The position numbers and the translations under genes are program-made. This document shows, one piece after another, positions 48,607 through 48,743 of a stretch of DNA of 48,743 bases (within the stretch, counting starts at the first letter, position 1; each line of letters begins with the position of its first letter). Below the pieces are notes generated by a model. That model was not told where the DNA came from. It was given only the letters and a program-made list of their open reading frames with translations, and made no database searches. The stretch is from Siphonobacter curvatus (GTDB lineage: Bacteria > Bacteroidota > Bacteroidia > Cytophagales > Spirosomataceae): contig NZ_PTRA01000012.1 in NCBI RefSeq assembly GCF_002943425.1, forward strand, positions 1 through 48,743, written 5' to 3'.

Positions 48607-48743
48607 TTACTTAGCTTGACCTTGTTGAGGGGTCAGGAGTTGGAAGAACTCATCCAGACGAGGCGTGAGAATGATCTCCGTTCTGCGGTTAACCTTCCGT
48701 CCCGCCGAGCTCTTGTTGGAATCCTTGGGCTCGTACTCACCCT
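48607..48743 (-). CDS. C-terminus of an OmpA-family peptidoglycan-binding protein (partial)
   Basis: Only the last 45 codons are present; the gene continues past the right edge. The sequence ends GRKVNRRTEIILTPRLDEFF and QLLTPQQGQAK. NRRTEIIL with the preceding GR is the signature of the end of the OmpA C-terminal domain, which binds meso-diaminopimelate in peptidoglycan. The start is not visible. The same type of gene is suspected at the left edge, and both are minus strand. Confidence 0.85.
   Translation of the reverse strand, partial: GEYEPKDSNKSSAGRKVNRRTEIILTPRLDEFFQLLTPQQGQAK

Overview
The window reads as a chromosomal segment from a Bacteroidota bacterium, most likely of the Cytophagales/Spirosomaceae type; genus is inference only. 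The evidence is: several promoters of the Bacteroidota form TTTG-N19/20-TANNTTTG and almost no Shine-Dalgarno sequences; two outer-membrane receptor/barrel genes with N-terminal carboxypeptidase-regulatory-like domains; many lipoproteins; a Bacteroidota-style LptD next to a cell-wall amidase; a zinc-free (type B) ribosomal protein L31; and a siroheme sulfite reductase with an extra C-terminal helical domain. Both window ends cut OmpA-type genes on the minus strand.

Layout. 0-3 kb: lipoprotein N-terminus, a small basic/acidic hypothetical gene, a possible gene remnant and a secreted alpha/beta hydrolase. 3-13.4 kb: mostly housekeeping and secreted enzymes: a six-hairpin glycosidase-like protein, nrdA, rpmE2, a beta-propeller lipoprotein, a SelW-like protein, a frameshifted yraN, a GH29 alpha-L-fucosidase, a PAP2 phosphatase and a peptidoglycan amidase. 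13.6-16.5 kb: LptD-like protein and tRNA-Lys(CTT). 16.5-22.2 kb: an AT-rich accessory segment starting at the tRNA 3' end. It holds a decayed tyrosine recombinase, a decayed HAD phosphatase fragment, and a compact module of two lipoproteins flanking a TPR histidine kinase and a LuxR-type response regulator. Both lipoprotein promoters carry the same 25-bp element at the same distance from the -7 box. 22.2-31.5 kb: AraC regulator, SGNH esterase, DEDDy exonuclease, lipB, and a sulfite reductase-cobA operon.

31.8-35.2 kb: a large outer-membrane beta-barrel protein preceded by an 18-codon leader ORF whose stop overlaps its ATG. 35.6-42.5 kb: a membrane-protein cluster (RDD, SpoIIM-like, polytopic protein, DUF4129, DUF4350) ending in a McrB-type AAA+ ATPase where a MoxR ATPase is usually found. 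42.6-48.7 kb: thrC, a coiled-coil lipoprotein plus YtxH-like pair, a TonB-dependent receptor under a TPP riboswitch (probable thiamin uptake), a small secreted protein of unknown function and the end of an OmpA-family gene.

The best candidates for something undescribed are the self-contained two-component/lipoprotein module with its paired operators (17.2-21.9 kb) and the McrB-type ATPase operonic with the DUF4129/DUF4350 membrane cluster (36.9-42.5 kb). All family calls come from reading motifs; no database search was possible.
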